Shown in pieces: positions 51,728 to 59,438 of a DNA stretch of 64,000 nt (the first letter of the stretch is position 1; each line of letters starts with the position of its first letter). The notes under the pieces were generated by a model. It made no database searches and had not been told where the DNA came from. It worked only from the letters and a program-made list of their open reading frames with translations. Made by a program: the position numbers and the translations under genes. Source of the DNA: a virus; IMG/VR virus record IMGVR_UViG_3300031851_000014, positions 1 through 64,000 of that record; one strand, written 5' to 3'.

Positions 51728-51820
51728 ATGATTATTACAAACCCTAATTGTCCTGTTTGCAAGGGTACTGGAACAGATACCCGTGGTCCTATCGCAGAGG
51801 AGTGTGGTACTTGTAAATAA
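51728..51820 (+). CDS. 30-aa DnaJ-type zinc-finger peptide
   Basis: AAGGAAT lies upstream. The peptide contains CPVCKGTGTDTRG and ends ECGTCK: one CxxCxGxG repeat of the DnaJ Cys-rich type followed by CxxC, so it could bind one zinc ion on its own. It ends five bases before tRNA-Leu. Similar mini zinc fingers occur in phages, role unknown. Confidence 0.5.
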   Translation: MIITNPNCPVCKGTGTDTRGPIAEECGTCK

Positions 51821-51825
51821 ACTAC

Positions 51826-51910
51826 GGCTCTGTGGCGGAATTGGCAGACGCAACGGACTTAAAATCCGTCGAGGGTAAACCTCATGGGGGTTCGAGTCCC
51901 CCCGGAGCTA
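51826..51910 (+). tRNA. tRNA-Leu (anticodon UAA)
   Basis: A class II tRNA of 85 nt: acceptor GGCTCTG with CGGAGCT (G-U at the first pair), anticodon arm ACGGA-CTTAAAA-TCCGT with anticodon TAA, long variable arm (GAGG-GTAAA-CCTC), T-arm GGGGG-TTCGAGT-CCCCC and discriminator A. CCA is not encoded. It reads TTA and TTG; TTA is very common in the virion genes. Confidence 0.92.
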
Positions 51911-52066
51911 TTAGGCTATAAGAATAAACTTATTCAACCTAACTTAAAGAAAGTAATGTGATCTTACAAACTTGAAAAAGACCGGAAGAATATCTACGTA
52001 AAGTTTATTACGCCTCATCCCCTGTTCTCTAAGGTGAGAGCAGGAGGATTTAGAAAGGAGGTACTT
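51911..52066 (+). other. 156-bp gap with a degenerate upstream coding frame
   Basis: Between tRNA-Leu and the next ribosome binding site, the frame of the downstream gene is open from 51963 onward and reads protein-like (YKLEKDRKNIYVKFITPHPL). Directly before it, AAAGAAAGTA precedes ATG TGA at 51957-51962, so a start codon is followed at once by a stop. This looks like the remains of a longer N-terminus, or a recoding site. No hairpin stands out. Confidence 0.35.
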
Positions 52067-52222
52067 ATGTACGGTAAAGGAGATAAGTATAGAGATGTCG
52101 ATAAGAAAAAATACGATAAAGAGTACGATAAAATTTTCGGTAAGAAAAAGTTAAACAATATAGAAAGTAATTCTAAATGCAAACATGGAAAGACCACACG
52201 AAAGAAGAACAAACGAGGCTGA
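52067..52222 (+). CDS. Hypothetical Lys-rich protein (51 aa)
   Basis: GAAAGGAGGT just upstream makes ATG 52067 the best start; GTG 52034 in frame is an alternative. The peptide is rich in Lys, Asp and Tyr (KYRDVDKKKYDKEYDKIFGK) and ends CKHGKTTRKKNKRG. It overlaps the RNA polymerase start by 46 bp, so it may couple polymerase translation. The open frame upstream suggests the gene was once longer. Confidence 0.5.
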   Translation: MYGKGDKYRDVDKKKYDKEYDKIFGKKKLNNIESNSKCKHGKTTRKKNKRG

Positions 52223-54723
52223 TTAATCTTCAGCTATCGAATGAAGATCGTGCTGCTAACCAATCAATTAGTAAGTACCTTCATAACGTTAACCATAGCC
52301 CTTCGTCTTCTCCTCGTGAGAAGGAATTTGTATTTGATTACAGCGAGTACTTAGCTAACTACTTAGAGTGGACAGAAGAACAATACAAAGACATTAAGAA
52401 GAAACCTTATTGGCTTACCATTGCGCAACTGCTTGGACCTGAGCGTTGTGCTTGTATTGTTGTAAAGGTATTGTTAGATAGTTGCTTGTCATCTAGGTTG
52501 ATTCAAACTGCTGATGGTATTAAGTACGACAGTAATAACTTAGGTGACTTCAAGGGACAGACTAAACAAAGTGTACTCAGTCGCATCGCCCGTGAGTTGT
52601 GGCTTGCCATTGGTATTAGAACAGCTAAAGAACATTACTCTGAAGATTTCTTTAGACAATCACATTACTTTAAGAACTGGAATAAGAAACGTATGAAAGC
52701 GTTTGCTAAGAAATGCCAGACGTTACCTGAATGGGATAACAAAAAAAGAAATGTAGTTGCACTGTCGTTCTATGCCCTTATGGTAGGTGACCAAGATAGT
52801 GTGATGCCTTTTGTTGATGATACTATTACTATTGTTAAGAACAATCAGATTAAGAAGTATACTATTGTAACTCTTCGTGATGAGTTTACTAAGAACTTTG
52901 AAGAGTTCCATGCGTTCTATCAATACTACAAGTGGTTGTATTACCCTATGGTATCACCTCCTATCCCACACCAATGGCCTTGTAGTACACCAGATCAATA
53001 CGGTGGCTCATTAAACATCGAGTATAGAAAGTCTTCTATCCATAACTCTCGTGCTGGTAGTTACCATAAGAATAACTCACAGCATTCCAAATCTTCAGCA
53101 GAAACGTTGAACAACTTGCAACAAACAGAGTGGCGAGTAAACAAACGTGTGCTAAAAGTACTAGAAAACCTGTATAAATCTAACAACCTAGTATGTAACT
53201 TACCACCCTTCGAGTTGGATGAATTTGTTTTCTCTGATCCTTATCCTGAAGAAGGAACTAAAGAGGAAGTAGGCAAGTGGAAACAAAAGAGAACAGAGAG
53301 CTGGGGTGAATGGGAGAAATCAAAACAAAAGAGAATGCAAATGGAAATGCGTTTGCTTATTGCTAATGACTTAGGTGATTTAAACTTCTATCATGCTTAC
53401 TCATGTGACTTTCGGGGTCGTGCTTACACACAGTCAACCATCTTATCACCTCAGAGTGGTGACTTTGATGCGGCACTGATTGAGTTCTCTAACCCAACAA
53501 GAGTAACCGATAAAGGTTTGTATTGGATTAAAGTTAATGTAGCTAACCTATGGGATCAAGATAAGATACCATTCGATGATCGCGTTAAGTGGGTAGATGA
53601 TAACATAGACATGTTAAGTCAAGTAGCACAGTTTCCAGAAGAAACAGTAAGGTTGTGGGAAGATGACAAGAAGAAAAAAAATGTATCTTTTCGTAGACTT
53701 GCTGCTACTTTTGATTTGTTCTACGCTATTAATCTTAAACTATCTTATATACCAGTTCATTTGGACGGCACTTGTAACGGCATTCAGCACTGGGTTGCTG
53801 CTATGCTTGATGAAGCCTTGGCACCTTACGTAAATGTATGTGATACACCCAAGCCCGGTGACATGTACAACTTTATTGCTGAGATGTCAACAAACAAAAT
53901 GCTTGCTGAACGAACAGAAAATGATTACTTTGAGTTGTTCTTAACGCACTGGCAAGAAACTACTGACGACGAAAAGATGCCTCGTAACCTACCTAAGCGC
54001 ACAGTTATGTGCGACCCTTACGGAGTTACATACTACTCAGCACGTCAGTACATACGATCAGAGGGGCACCTTGACTGGTGTCGTGAGATGCTTGAGCCAA
54101 GAGGGTTGAGCTGGCAAGGAGCTATTGTTGAGTGTACCTCAGTCATCTGGGAATCATTACAAGAAGCTTTGATTAAACCTAACCTAGCCAAGGAGTATAT
54201 TAAAAGTTGTGTTGAGTTATGTTATAATGATGACGAAAGAAAAAAGAAACCACTTGAATGGGTGACACCTAATGGTTTTAAAGTTAGACAGTACTACACT
54301 GAACACATTGAGTATATTACTGATATAGCTTTATTACTTAAGAACGATGTACGCATTCGACACACAGCAGAGATGTGGCAGTTCACTGATGAAATGAATC
54401 CACGAAAGATGATGACTGCAATCCCACCTAACTGGGTGCATTCATTAGACGCAGCCCACATGAGCATGGTAGTCAATTACCTGTCTCGTGCAGGATGTAA
54501 AAACTTTTCTATGATTCACGATAGCTTTGGTGTTACTTGTGACTTTGCTGAACAACTGTGTGAAGTAGTAAGGATAATGTTTTATGAGATACATAAAGAG
54601 AACCAACTCGTTAAATTCAAACAAAGTATTGAAAACTTTGTGGAACACCCAGTCCCCGATCCTCCCGAAAGAGGCAGACTTGACGCAGAAGAAATCCTTA
54701 GATCCACCTATCTCTTCAACTGA
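52177..54723 (+). CDS. T7-type single-subunit DNA-dependent RNA polymerase
   Basis: 848 aa (T7: 883). The catalytic set is complete: DFRGRAYTQS at 411-420 (T/DxxGR motif), motif A in HLDGTCNGIQHWVA with Asp530 (T7 Asp537), motif B with Arg603, Lys607 and Tyr615 (T7 Arg627, Lys631, Tyr639, same spacing) and motif C in FSMIHDSFGVTCDF with Asp782 (T7 Asp812). It should transcribe the middle and late phage genes from its own promoters. The start at ATG 52177 has only a weak ribosome binding site and lies inside the previous gene; the N-terminus (EEQTRLINLQLSNEDRA) is plausible. The putative promoter motif described at 42514, 47785, 56490 and 62978 is its likely target. Confidence 0.96.
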   Translation: MQTWKDHTKEEQTRLINLQLSNEDRAANQSISKYLHNVNHSPSSSPREKEFVFDYSEYLANYLEWTEEQYKDIKKKPYWLTIAQLLGPERCACIVVKVLLDSCLSSRLIQTADGIKYDSNNLGDFKGQTKQSVLSRIARELWLAIGIRTAKEHYSEDFFRQSHYFKNWNKKRMKAFAKKCQTLPEWDNKKRNVVALSFYALMVGDQDSVMPFVDDTITIVKNNQIKKYTIVTLRDEFTKNFEEFHAFYQYYKWLYYPMVSPPIPHQWPCSTPDQYGGSLNIEYRKSSIHNSRAGSYHKNNSQHSKSSAETLNNLQQTEWRVNKRVLKVLENLYKSNNLVCNLPPFELDEFVFSDPYPEEGTKEEVGKWKQKRTESWGEWEKSKQKRMQMEMRLLIANDLGDLNFYHAYSCDFRGRAYTQSTILSPQSGDFDAALIEFSNPTRVTDKGLYWIKVNVANLWDQDKIPFDDRVKWVDDNIDMLSQVAQFPEETVRLWEDDKKKKNVSFRRLAATFDLFYAINLKLSYIPVHLDGTCNGIQHWVAAMLDEALAPYVNVCDTPKPGDMYNFIAEMSTNKMLAERTENDYFELFLTHWQETTDDEKMPRNLPKRTVMCDPYGVTYYSARQYIRSEGHLDWCREMLEPRGLSWQGAIVECTSVIWESLQEALIKPNLAKEYIKSCVELCYNDDERKKKPLEWVTPNGFKVRQYYTEHIEYITDIALLLKNDVRIRHTAEMWQFTDEMNPRKMMTAIPPNWVHSLDAAHMSMVVNYLSRAGCKNFSMIHDSFGVTCDFAEQLCEVVRIMFYEIHKENQLVKFKQSIENFVEHPVPDPPERGRLDAEEILRSTYLFN

Positions 54724-55033
54724 TTGGTTAAAAGATATTGTAGACTCTGGTACAATGGTACGTATTGATTGGGTCGATGCTCAGACCTCAGGTGGACCCG
54801 GGTGGGTTGACGCTGAAGACATGCAGCAGTGGGCCTACGATAAATGTGTATTTGTTACTACTATAGGTTTTGTTTTAAATGAAGGAGATAACGCTATATC
54901 ACTAACAGATGCCATCCAGCATGACGGATCAGCAGGAGGAGCAGTACATACTATCCCTAAAGAAATGATTAGAACTGTACACGAACTTGGTATTATTATG
55001 GAGACAGAAGATGATGACAATTCCACCACATGA
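54680..55033 (+). CDS. Conserved phage hypothetical protein (117 aa with TTG start)
   Basis: The frame overlaps the end of the polymerase gene. TTG 54680 follows GAAAGAGG at usable distance; ATG 54755 is the first ATG but has no ribosome binding site. The core RIDWVDAQTSGGPGWVDAED, VTTIGFVLNEGDNAISLTDA and VHTIPKEMIRTVHEL form a small beta domain I recognise as recurrent in phage and plasmid hypothetical proteins (an S-G-x-W-x-D motif followed by TxGFVLxE). No function is known. The start is uncertain. Confidence 0.55.
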   Translation: MTQKKSLDPPISSTDWLKDIVDSGTMVRIDWVDAQTSGGPGWVDAEDMQQWAYDKCVFVTTIGFVLNEGDNAISLTDAIQHDGSAGGAVHTIPKEMIRTVHELGIIMETEDDDNSTT

Positions 55034-55280
55034 TGTTATGATACTTGGTGAGAAAGATATGGAAGATGTTTTGGATATGATTGAAGACAATCTTAAGGAC
55101 AACGAGAAGTCTACATTTAATATCTACCTCCCATCTATTAAATGGGTAAACATTATTCTTGATAATGTAAACACCATTGGAGAAAAAGTACTCGACCCTG
55201 AAAACGTAAACAGTGATCTTTTAACTATTGAATTTATTATCGAAGGAGTTGAATATGACGACGAGCCAGACTACGGGTGA
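55011..55280 (+). CDS. Hypothetical acidic protein (89 aa)
   Basis: ATGGAG precedes ATG 55011 by seven bases. The protein is acidic and helical (DMEDVLDMIEDNLKDNEKST; PENVNSDLLTIEFIIEGVEY). It overlaps both neighbours: 23 bp with the gene before and 26 bp with the sigma-like gene, suggesting coupled translation. Not recognised. Confidence 0.5.
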   Translation: MMTIPPHDVMILGEKDMEDVLDMIEDNLKDNEKSTFNIYLPSIKWVNIILDNVNTIGEKVLDPENVNSDLLTIEFIIEGVEYDDEPDYG

Positions 55281-55836
55281 TCTTGATCCTTTCAACGAAG
55301 AGGACTTCATTACTTGTATTACTATTGTTGTACGTACTATCAGGCGTAAAGGCCGGTGGTCTAACTGGGAAGAAGAAGAGTGCATTAGTGAAGGGTACAT
55401 CTATGCTCTTCGCATTCGTGAGCTTTGGAATCCTGAAGCAGGTCCATTTATGAAGTACTTGTTTTCTACTTTACCTTTTAGAATATCTGATGCTATGCGT
55501 ACTGGTATGGGTCATAAAAGAAACCAAAGAAAAAACCGTGCTACTAATGCTCGTTTTATTAGTAAAGAGTTTCAAGTAACGAGTAACGAAGAGTACGATG
55601 CAATTGTAAATCTTCCGGCAAAAGAAGAAAAGTTACATGACCACGACTGGGAAGATAACTTTGATTGGTTTGCTTTGACGCCTAAAGAAATTGAATGTGT
55701 TAATATGAGAGCAAGAGGAATACCACAAAAAGAAATTGGTTACTCCCTTGGTGTATGCGAGTCTAGAGTATGTCAGATTCTTAAACAAGTAAAAAACAAA
55801 TGGTCACACCATGACCCGGAGAACAACAATGAGTAA
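55255..55836 (+). CDS. Sigma-70-family-like factor (193 aa)
   Basis: AAGGAG six bases upstream supports ATG 55255. The N-terminal half has sigma region 2-like helices (EEECISEGYIYALRIRELWN, then FMKYLFSTLPFRISDAMRTG). The C-terminal half is a clear helix-turn-helix of sigma region 4 type: LTPKEIECVNMRARGIPQKE followed by IGYSLGVCESRVCQILKQVK. The size fits small ECF-like sigma factors. It could redirect host RNA polymerase to phage promoters or act as a DNA-binding regulator. It lies just downstream of the phage's own polymerase gene, and its end overlaps the phosphoesterase start by 8 bp. Confidence 0.65.
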   Translation: MTTSQTTGDLDPFNEEDFITCITIVVRTIRRKGRWSNWEEEECISEGYIYALRIRELWNPEAGPFMKYLFSTLPFRISDAMRTGMGHKRNQRKNRATNARFISKEFQVTSNEEYDAIVNLPAKEEKLHDHDWEDNFDWFALTPKEIECVNMRARGIPQKEIGYSLGVCESRVCQILKQVKNKWSHHDPENNNE

Positions 55837-56491
55837 AGTATTAGTAATTGGGGATCTCCATGCCCCTGCAACACACCCGGATTATTTTGAGTTTGTTAGA
55901 TCTATCCGGCGTAAGCACCGTACCGACCAGACTGTATTCATTGGTGATGTCATTGATCACCATGCTATCTCGTTTCACAAGGCTCACCCTGAGTCTACTG
56001 ACGCGTTGACTGAATACAATAAAGCTTTTGAAACAGTTAAGAAATGGTACAAGGCGTACCCCAATGCGTACGTTACCATTGGCAATCATGACGAACGCGT
56101 CCATCGGCTTGCTGCGGACGCTGGTGTACCCTCAGTGTACCTTAAGGACTACAGTGAACTGTACAAAACTAAGAATTGGGAGTGGGTGAACAATGTTGAA
56201 ATTGACGATGTTTATTATTACCACGGAACTGGTTCTTCTTCTGCTTATCCTGCATTTAATGCGGCAAAACTCAGAAACCAATCGGTTGTCATGGGACACT
56301 ACCATACTAAGGCTGCAATTAATTGGATGTGCGGCCCTAAGTCACATAGGATTTTTGGTATGTCCGTTGGATGTGGAATAGACGCGAAACATCTTGCCAT
56401 GAAGTATGGTGAAAATTATCTTGTAAAACCTATGCTTTCATGTGCAGTTGTACATGATGGTTACCCGATACTAGAAGTAATGCGGAACTAA
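55829..56491 (+). CDS. Calcineurin-like metallophosphoesterase (220 aa)
   Basis: All motifs of the metallophosphoesterase fold are present: GDLHAP at 8-13, GDVIDHH near 42-48, GNHDERVHRL near 91, and GHYHTKAAI near 158 (the G-H-x-H metal site). Such enzymes hydrolyse phosphoester bonds in nucleotides, nucleic acids or phosphoproteins with two metal ions; phage members are often near replication genes. ATG 55829, with CCGGAG upstream, is better supported than ATG 55811. The stop codon abuts promoter copy 3. Confidence 0.82.
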   Translation: MSKVLVIGDLHAPATHPDYFEFVRSIRRKHRTDQTVFIGDVIDHHAISFHKAHPESTDALTEYNKAFETVKKWYKAYPNAYVTIGNHDERVHRLAADAGVPSVYLKDYSELYKTKNWEWVNNVEIDDVYYYHGTGSSSAYPAFNAAKLRNQSVVMGHYHTKAAINWMCGPKSHRIFGMSVGCGIDAKHLAMKYGENYLVKPMLSCAVVHDGYPILEVMRN

Positions 56492-56509
56492 AAACCCATG
56501 CTATAACAA
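56490..56509 (+). promoter_or_regulatory. Putative phage promoter, copy 3
   Basis: AAAAACCCATGCTATAACAA overlaps the TAA stop of the phosphoesterase gene and shares the block AAAAACCCA-N3-TATAAC with copy 1. It stands 31 bases before the first gene of the replication block (SSB, RusA, primase-helicase, polymerase), as expected of a promoter for that block. Confidence 0.6.
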
Positions 56510-56539
56510 ACTACGGCAACGTAGGGAAAGGAGAACATA

Positions 56540-56752
56540 ATGTCAGAAGAAACTACTACAACTGAAGAAATGAATGTAACTGAAGATACTACAACTAATG
56601 AACAGCCCGTTGGCGTTCAGGCTAAAATTGTTGTGTCTTATCTAGAAGAAATCTATGGTGCCCTCACCATGCTTGCTTCAAACATTAACAATCAAACTAA
56701 TCAACTTAAAGAACTTATTGAGAACTCTGCAAAGGAAACTAACAATGGCTGA
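56540..56752 (+). CDS. Hypothetical acidic protein (70 aa)
   Basis: GAAAGGAGAACATA precedes the start. The N-terminal 25 residues are almost only Glu and Thr (SEETTTTEEMNVTEDTTTNE), followed by a helix (IVVSYLEEIYGALTMLASNI) with a coiled-coil end. It overlaps the SSB gene by 8 bp and is first in the replication transcript after promoter copy 3. Unknown function; the acidic tail may mimic nucleic acid. Confidence 0.55.
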   Translation: MSEETTTTEEMNVTEDTTTNEQPVGVQAKIVVSYLEEIYGALTMLASNINNQTNQLKELIENSAKETNNG

Positions 56753-57281
56753 TCGAATTACTGCGTCCCTTAAAACTGATGACCTCACTGTCAAGTACTC
56801 CCACGTCTCCAAGCCTGATACTAAGTATAATGCTGAAGGAGAATACAAGGTTACTGTCGAACATAACGAAGCACTTGAAACTACTCTTCAAGAGTACGCT
56901 ACCAAGTGGAAGGTTGACCAACCCTTCGTTAAGACTGGCAAGGATGGATCACAGTTCATTACTTTTAAATCTAAGTATCAACCCAAGATGTTCACCACTG
57001 AAGGTGTCGAAGCGCGTACTCCGGGCTTCTGTTGGAAGGGCGATACAGTAAACATCAACTCCGTCATCTACCCGGTTGAGGTCATGGGTAAAACCTACCT
57101 CAGTCTGAAGTTCAATGCGGTTCTACTTAAGGAAGTTGCTACTGACAATGGCTCTTCATCTTCTAACTCTAACCCGTTTGGTACAGGCAATGCCGTTAGT
57201 TCTTCAGAGGTTACCTCCTCCGAAGGAGAGCAGCCCGACGAACCAACGACAGTCATGACCGACGAAGTTCCGTTCGGTTAA
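56745..57281 (+). CDS. Single-stranded DNA-binding protein (T7 gp2.5-like)
   Basis: A 178-aa protein. The beta-rich body (ITASLKTDDLTVKYSHVSKP, EGEYKVTVEHNEALETTLQE, TVNINSVIYPVEVMGKTYLS) fits the OB-fold SSB of T7-like phages. The C-terminus is Ser-rich and then acidic, ending TDEVPFG, matching the acidic tail with terminal Phe through which gp2.5 contacts polymerase and helicase. ATG 56745 follows AAAGGAAACTAACA. It lies two genes before the primase-helicase gene, an early replication position as in T7. Confidence 0.85.
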   Translation: MADRITASLKTDDLTVKYSHVSKPDTKYNAEGEYKVTVEHNEALETTLQEYATKWKVDQPFVKTGKDGSQFITFKSKYQPKMFTTEGVEARTPGFCWKGDTVNINSVIYPVEVMGKTYLSLKFNAVLLKEVATDNGSSSSNSNPFGTGNAVSSSEVTSSEGEQPDEPTTVMTDEVPFG

Positions 57282-57291
57282 AGGAGGCGAC

Positions 57292-57672
57292 ATGAAGTGG
57301 CGATTTGATATTAACCCAGTCGCTGCTAGTCGTCCGAGAGTGTCTAAATATGGACATGCTTACTTTACTGGACCTTACAAAGAGTTTAGAAAAAGCATGG
57401 TTAAATTAGCTGAAGCGGTCCTTGGGGAGCATAAGCCTTTCCAAGGGCCGCTTTCAGTTATGCTAGACATATACGTTATTAAACCTAAGACAACTAAGTT
57501 GCGATCACCTCGTGGTGACGTAGACAACTACGCAAAGGCTTGCCTTGACGCATTGAATACTGTAATGTGGGAAGACGATAAACAAATAGAAAACTTATGT
57601 ATTAGTAAACGTTGGACCGATGGTCCTGAACAAGACGGCTGGTTTGAAATTGAGGTACAAGAAATTGATTGA
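57292..57672 (+). CDS. RusA-like Holliday junction resolvase (126 aa)
   Basis: The RusA signature is intact: RGDVDNYAKACLDALNTVMW followed by EDDKQIENL, giving the metal-binding aspartates. The N-terminus PVAASRPRVSKYGHAYFT fits the family's substrate-binding strand. Length (about 120 aa) matches RusA. It would resolve branched replication intermediates before packaging, in place of the unrelated endonuclease I (gp3) used by T7. The start has AAAGGAGG upstream; the primase-helicase gene follows 13 bp later. Confidence 0.88.
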   Translation: MKWRFDINPVAASRPRVSKYGHAYFTGPYKEFRKSMVKLAEAVLGEHKPFQGPLSVMLDIYVIKPKTTKLRSPRGDVDNYAKACLDALNTVMWEDDKQIENLCISKRWTDGPEQDGWFEIEVQEID

Positions 57673-57685
57673 AGAAGAAAGTTAT

Positions 57686-59437
57686 ATGGTTGACCGAGAG
57701 CAGTGTCCTAAGTGTGCTGATGACGGTCATGACAGATCAGGTGACAACATGGTTGTCTACTCTGATGGACACAAGTATTGTTTTAGATGTGAGACGTATG
57801 TCCACGGAAACTCTAACACCCCTAAGGAACCTACCCCTATGAAAACAACTGAATTTACTAAGTACTCTGGCTCTTGCATTGACATTCAGGATAGAAAGGT
57901 TGATCACAAAACGTGTCGTAAGTATAACTATCAAATTGCAAACATCGGTGGTAAAGAGGTACACATCTCTAACTACTATCGTAATGGCGAGGTGGTTGCC
58001 CAGCACTTGCGTGGCCCCGACAAGCAGTTCAAGTGGACTGGTACACCCAGAGGATGCGAGCTGTACGGTCAGCATCTGTTCAAGTCTAACGGTGGCAAGA
58101 AGCTGGTGATCACAGAGGGCGAAATCGACTGCCTTACTGTGAGTCAGTTGCTTGGTACGTGGCCTGTTGTGAGTCTTCCTAACGGCGCAGCATCAGCAGT
58201 CAAGAGTGTCAAAGAGAACTTGGAGTTTATTAATTCCTATGAAGAAGTTGTTCTTATGTTTGACATGGATGAACCCGGCAAAGAAGCAGCACGCAAGGTT
58301 GCTGAACTATTGCCACCCGGACGCGCTAAGATCGCTACTCTGCCGTACAAGGACGCGAATGAGTGTGTCATCAAGGGTAACTCTAAGGCTGTTGTCACGG
58401 CCTTCTGGGAGGCACAGGCGTACAGCCCTGATGAGATCCTCCATGTCAGTGACATCCAAGACAGCGAAGACGAGAAGGAAGCTGAAGTGTGGGCTTTCCC
58501 TTGGGATAAAATGTCAGAGTTCTTTATCGGCCAGCGCAGCGGAGAAATTACTCTCTGGACCTCAGGCACTGGCTCAGGTAAGTCAACTATTCTTAGAGAA
58601 CTTATTCATCACCACCTGAGTGATGGCCGTTCTGTTGGTGCTATCATGTTGGAAGAGTCACCTAAAGAAACTATTGATGACATGATCTCTCTCATTCTCA
58701 ACAAGCCTGTGCGTGCTATCCGTGCGTCACGTATGATGAATGACCTTAGACTTAAGATGGGTAAAGATCCTATTGACATTAATGTTATTGATGATCTCTC
58801 CGATGAAGAATACGCTAAGGCTAAGAAGGATCTGTCTTCGACTAAGTTCTATGTGTATGATCACCTTGGTAACAATGCGATGGCTAACCTCCTTGCTCGC
58901 ATGGAGTTCATGGCTATCTCATTAGGAGTTGAAGTTATTGTTCTTGACCACATCACTGCGGCTGCGGCTGGACTGATGGGGTTCACAGGCAAGGACGTTG
59001 ACGGTGGTAGCAGTGAGCGTATCATCATCGACACCTTGATGAAGGAACTCAGGTCGCTGTGTGCGCGTACTGGTGTACACGTTGATATTGTTTCACAACT
59101 TAAGAAGACGGACAAAGCGTACGAAGAAGGTAACAGAATTACACTTCAAGACCTTAGAGGCTCAGGTGCGTTGTCATCTGTGCCGAATACTGTAGTGGCC
59201 CTCGAAAGAAACAGGCAGGATCCAGATCCCGTGATTAGTAATACAACTATCGTTAGAGTACTTAAGAACAGACTTACGGGTCGCTGTGGAGTTGCATCTG
59301 CTCTCTACTACGATCACACTACATCCAGATTGCTTGAGAAGGACTTTGCATTTGGAGATAATGGTGAAGTAATGTTTGATGAATCAGCTAACGCCAATCC
59401 ATTTGGCGAAGGAACGTCCATTCAGGAGGATAAGTGA
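57686..59437 (+). CDS. DNA primase-helicase fusion (T7 gp4-like)
   Basis: 583 aa (T7 gp4A: 566). Domains in order: zinc-binding CPKCADDGHDRS ... CFRC at 8-36; TOPRIM primase core with ITEGEIDCLTVSQLLG and VVLMFDMDEPGKEA; then a RecA-type hexameric helicase with Walker A SGTGSGKST and Walker B VEVIVLDHI, followed by arginine-finger and sensor regions. It unwinds the fork and lays RNA primers for the T7-type polymerase encoded next. ATG 57686 is chosen since it begins just before the zinc module; an upstream open frame overlaps rusA. AAGAAGAAAG is a moderate ribosome binding site. Confidence 0.95.
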   Translation: MVDREQCPKCADDGHDRSGDNMVVYSDGHKYCFRCETYVHGNSNTPKEPTPMKTTEFTKYSGSCIDIQDRKVDHKTCRKYNYQIANIGGKEVHISNYYRNGEVVAQHLRGPDKQFKWTGTPRGCELYGQHLFKSNGGKKLVITEGEIDCLTVSQLLGTWPVVSLPNGAASAVKSVKENLEFINSYEEVVLMFDMDEPGKEAARKVAELLPPGRAKIATLPYKDANECVIKGNSKAVVTAFWEAQAYSPDEILHVSDIQDSEDEKEAEVWAFPWDKMSEFFIGQRSGEITLWTSGTGSGKSTILRELIHHHLSDGRSVGAIMLEESPKETIDDMISLILNKPVRAIRASRMMNDLRLKMGKDPIDINVIDDLSDEEYAKAKKDLSSTKFYVYDHLGNNAMANLLARMEFMAISLGVEVIVLDHITAAAAGLMGFTGKDVDGGSSERIIIDTLMKELRSLCARTGVHVDIVSQLKKTDKAYEEGNRITLQDLRGSGALSSVPNTVVALERNRQDPDPVISNTTIVRVLKNRLTGRCGVASALYYDHTTSRLLEKDFAFGDNGEVMFDESANANPFGEGTSIQEDK

Positions 59438-59438
59438 C

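Noticed and set aside
50852-51910. tRNA genes as attachment sites with a temperate lifestyle
   Set aside because: No integrase, repressor or excisionase is visible in the window, and the tRNAs are complete and lie inside a gene cluster.
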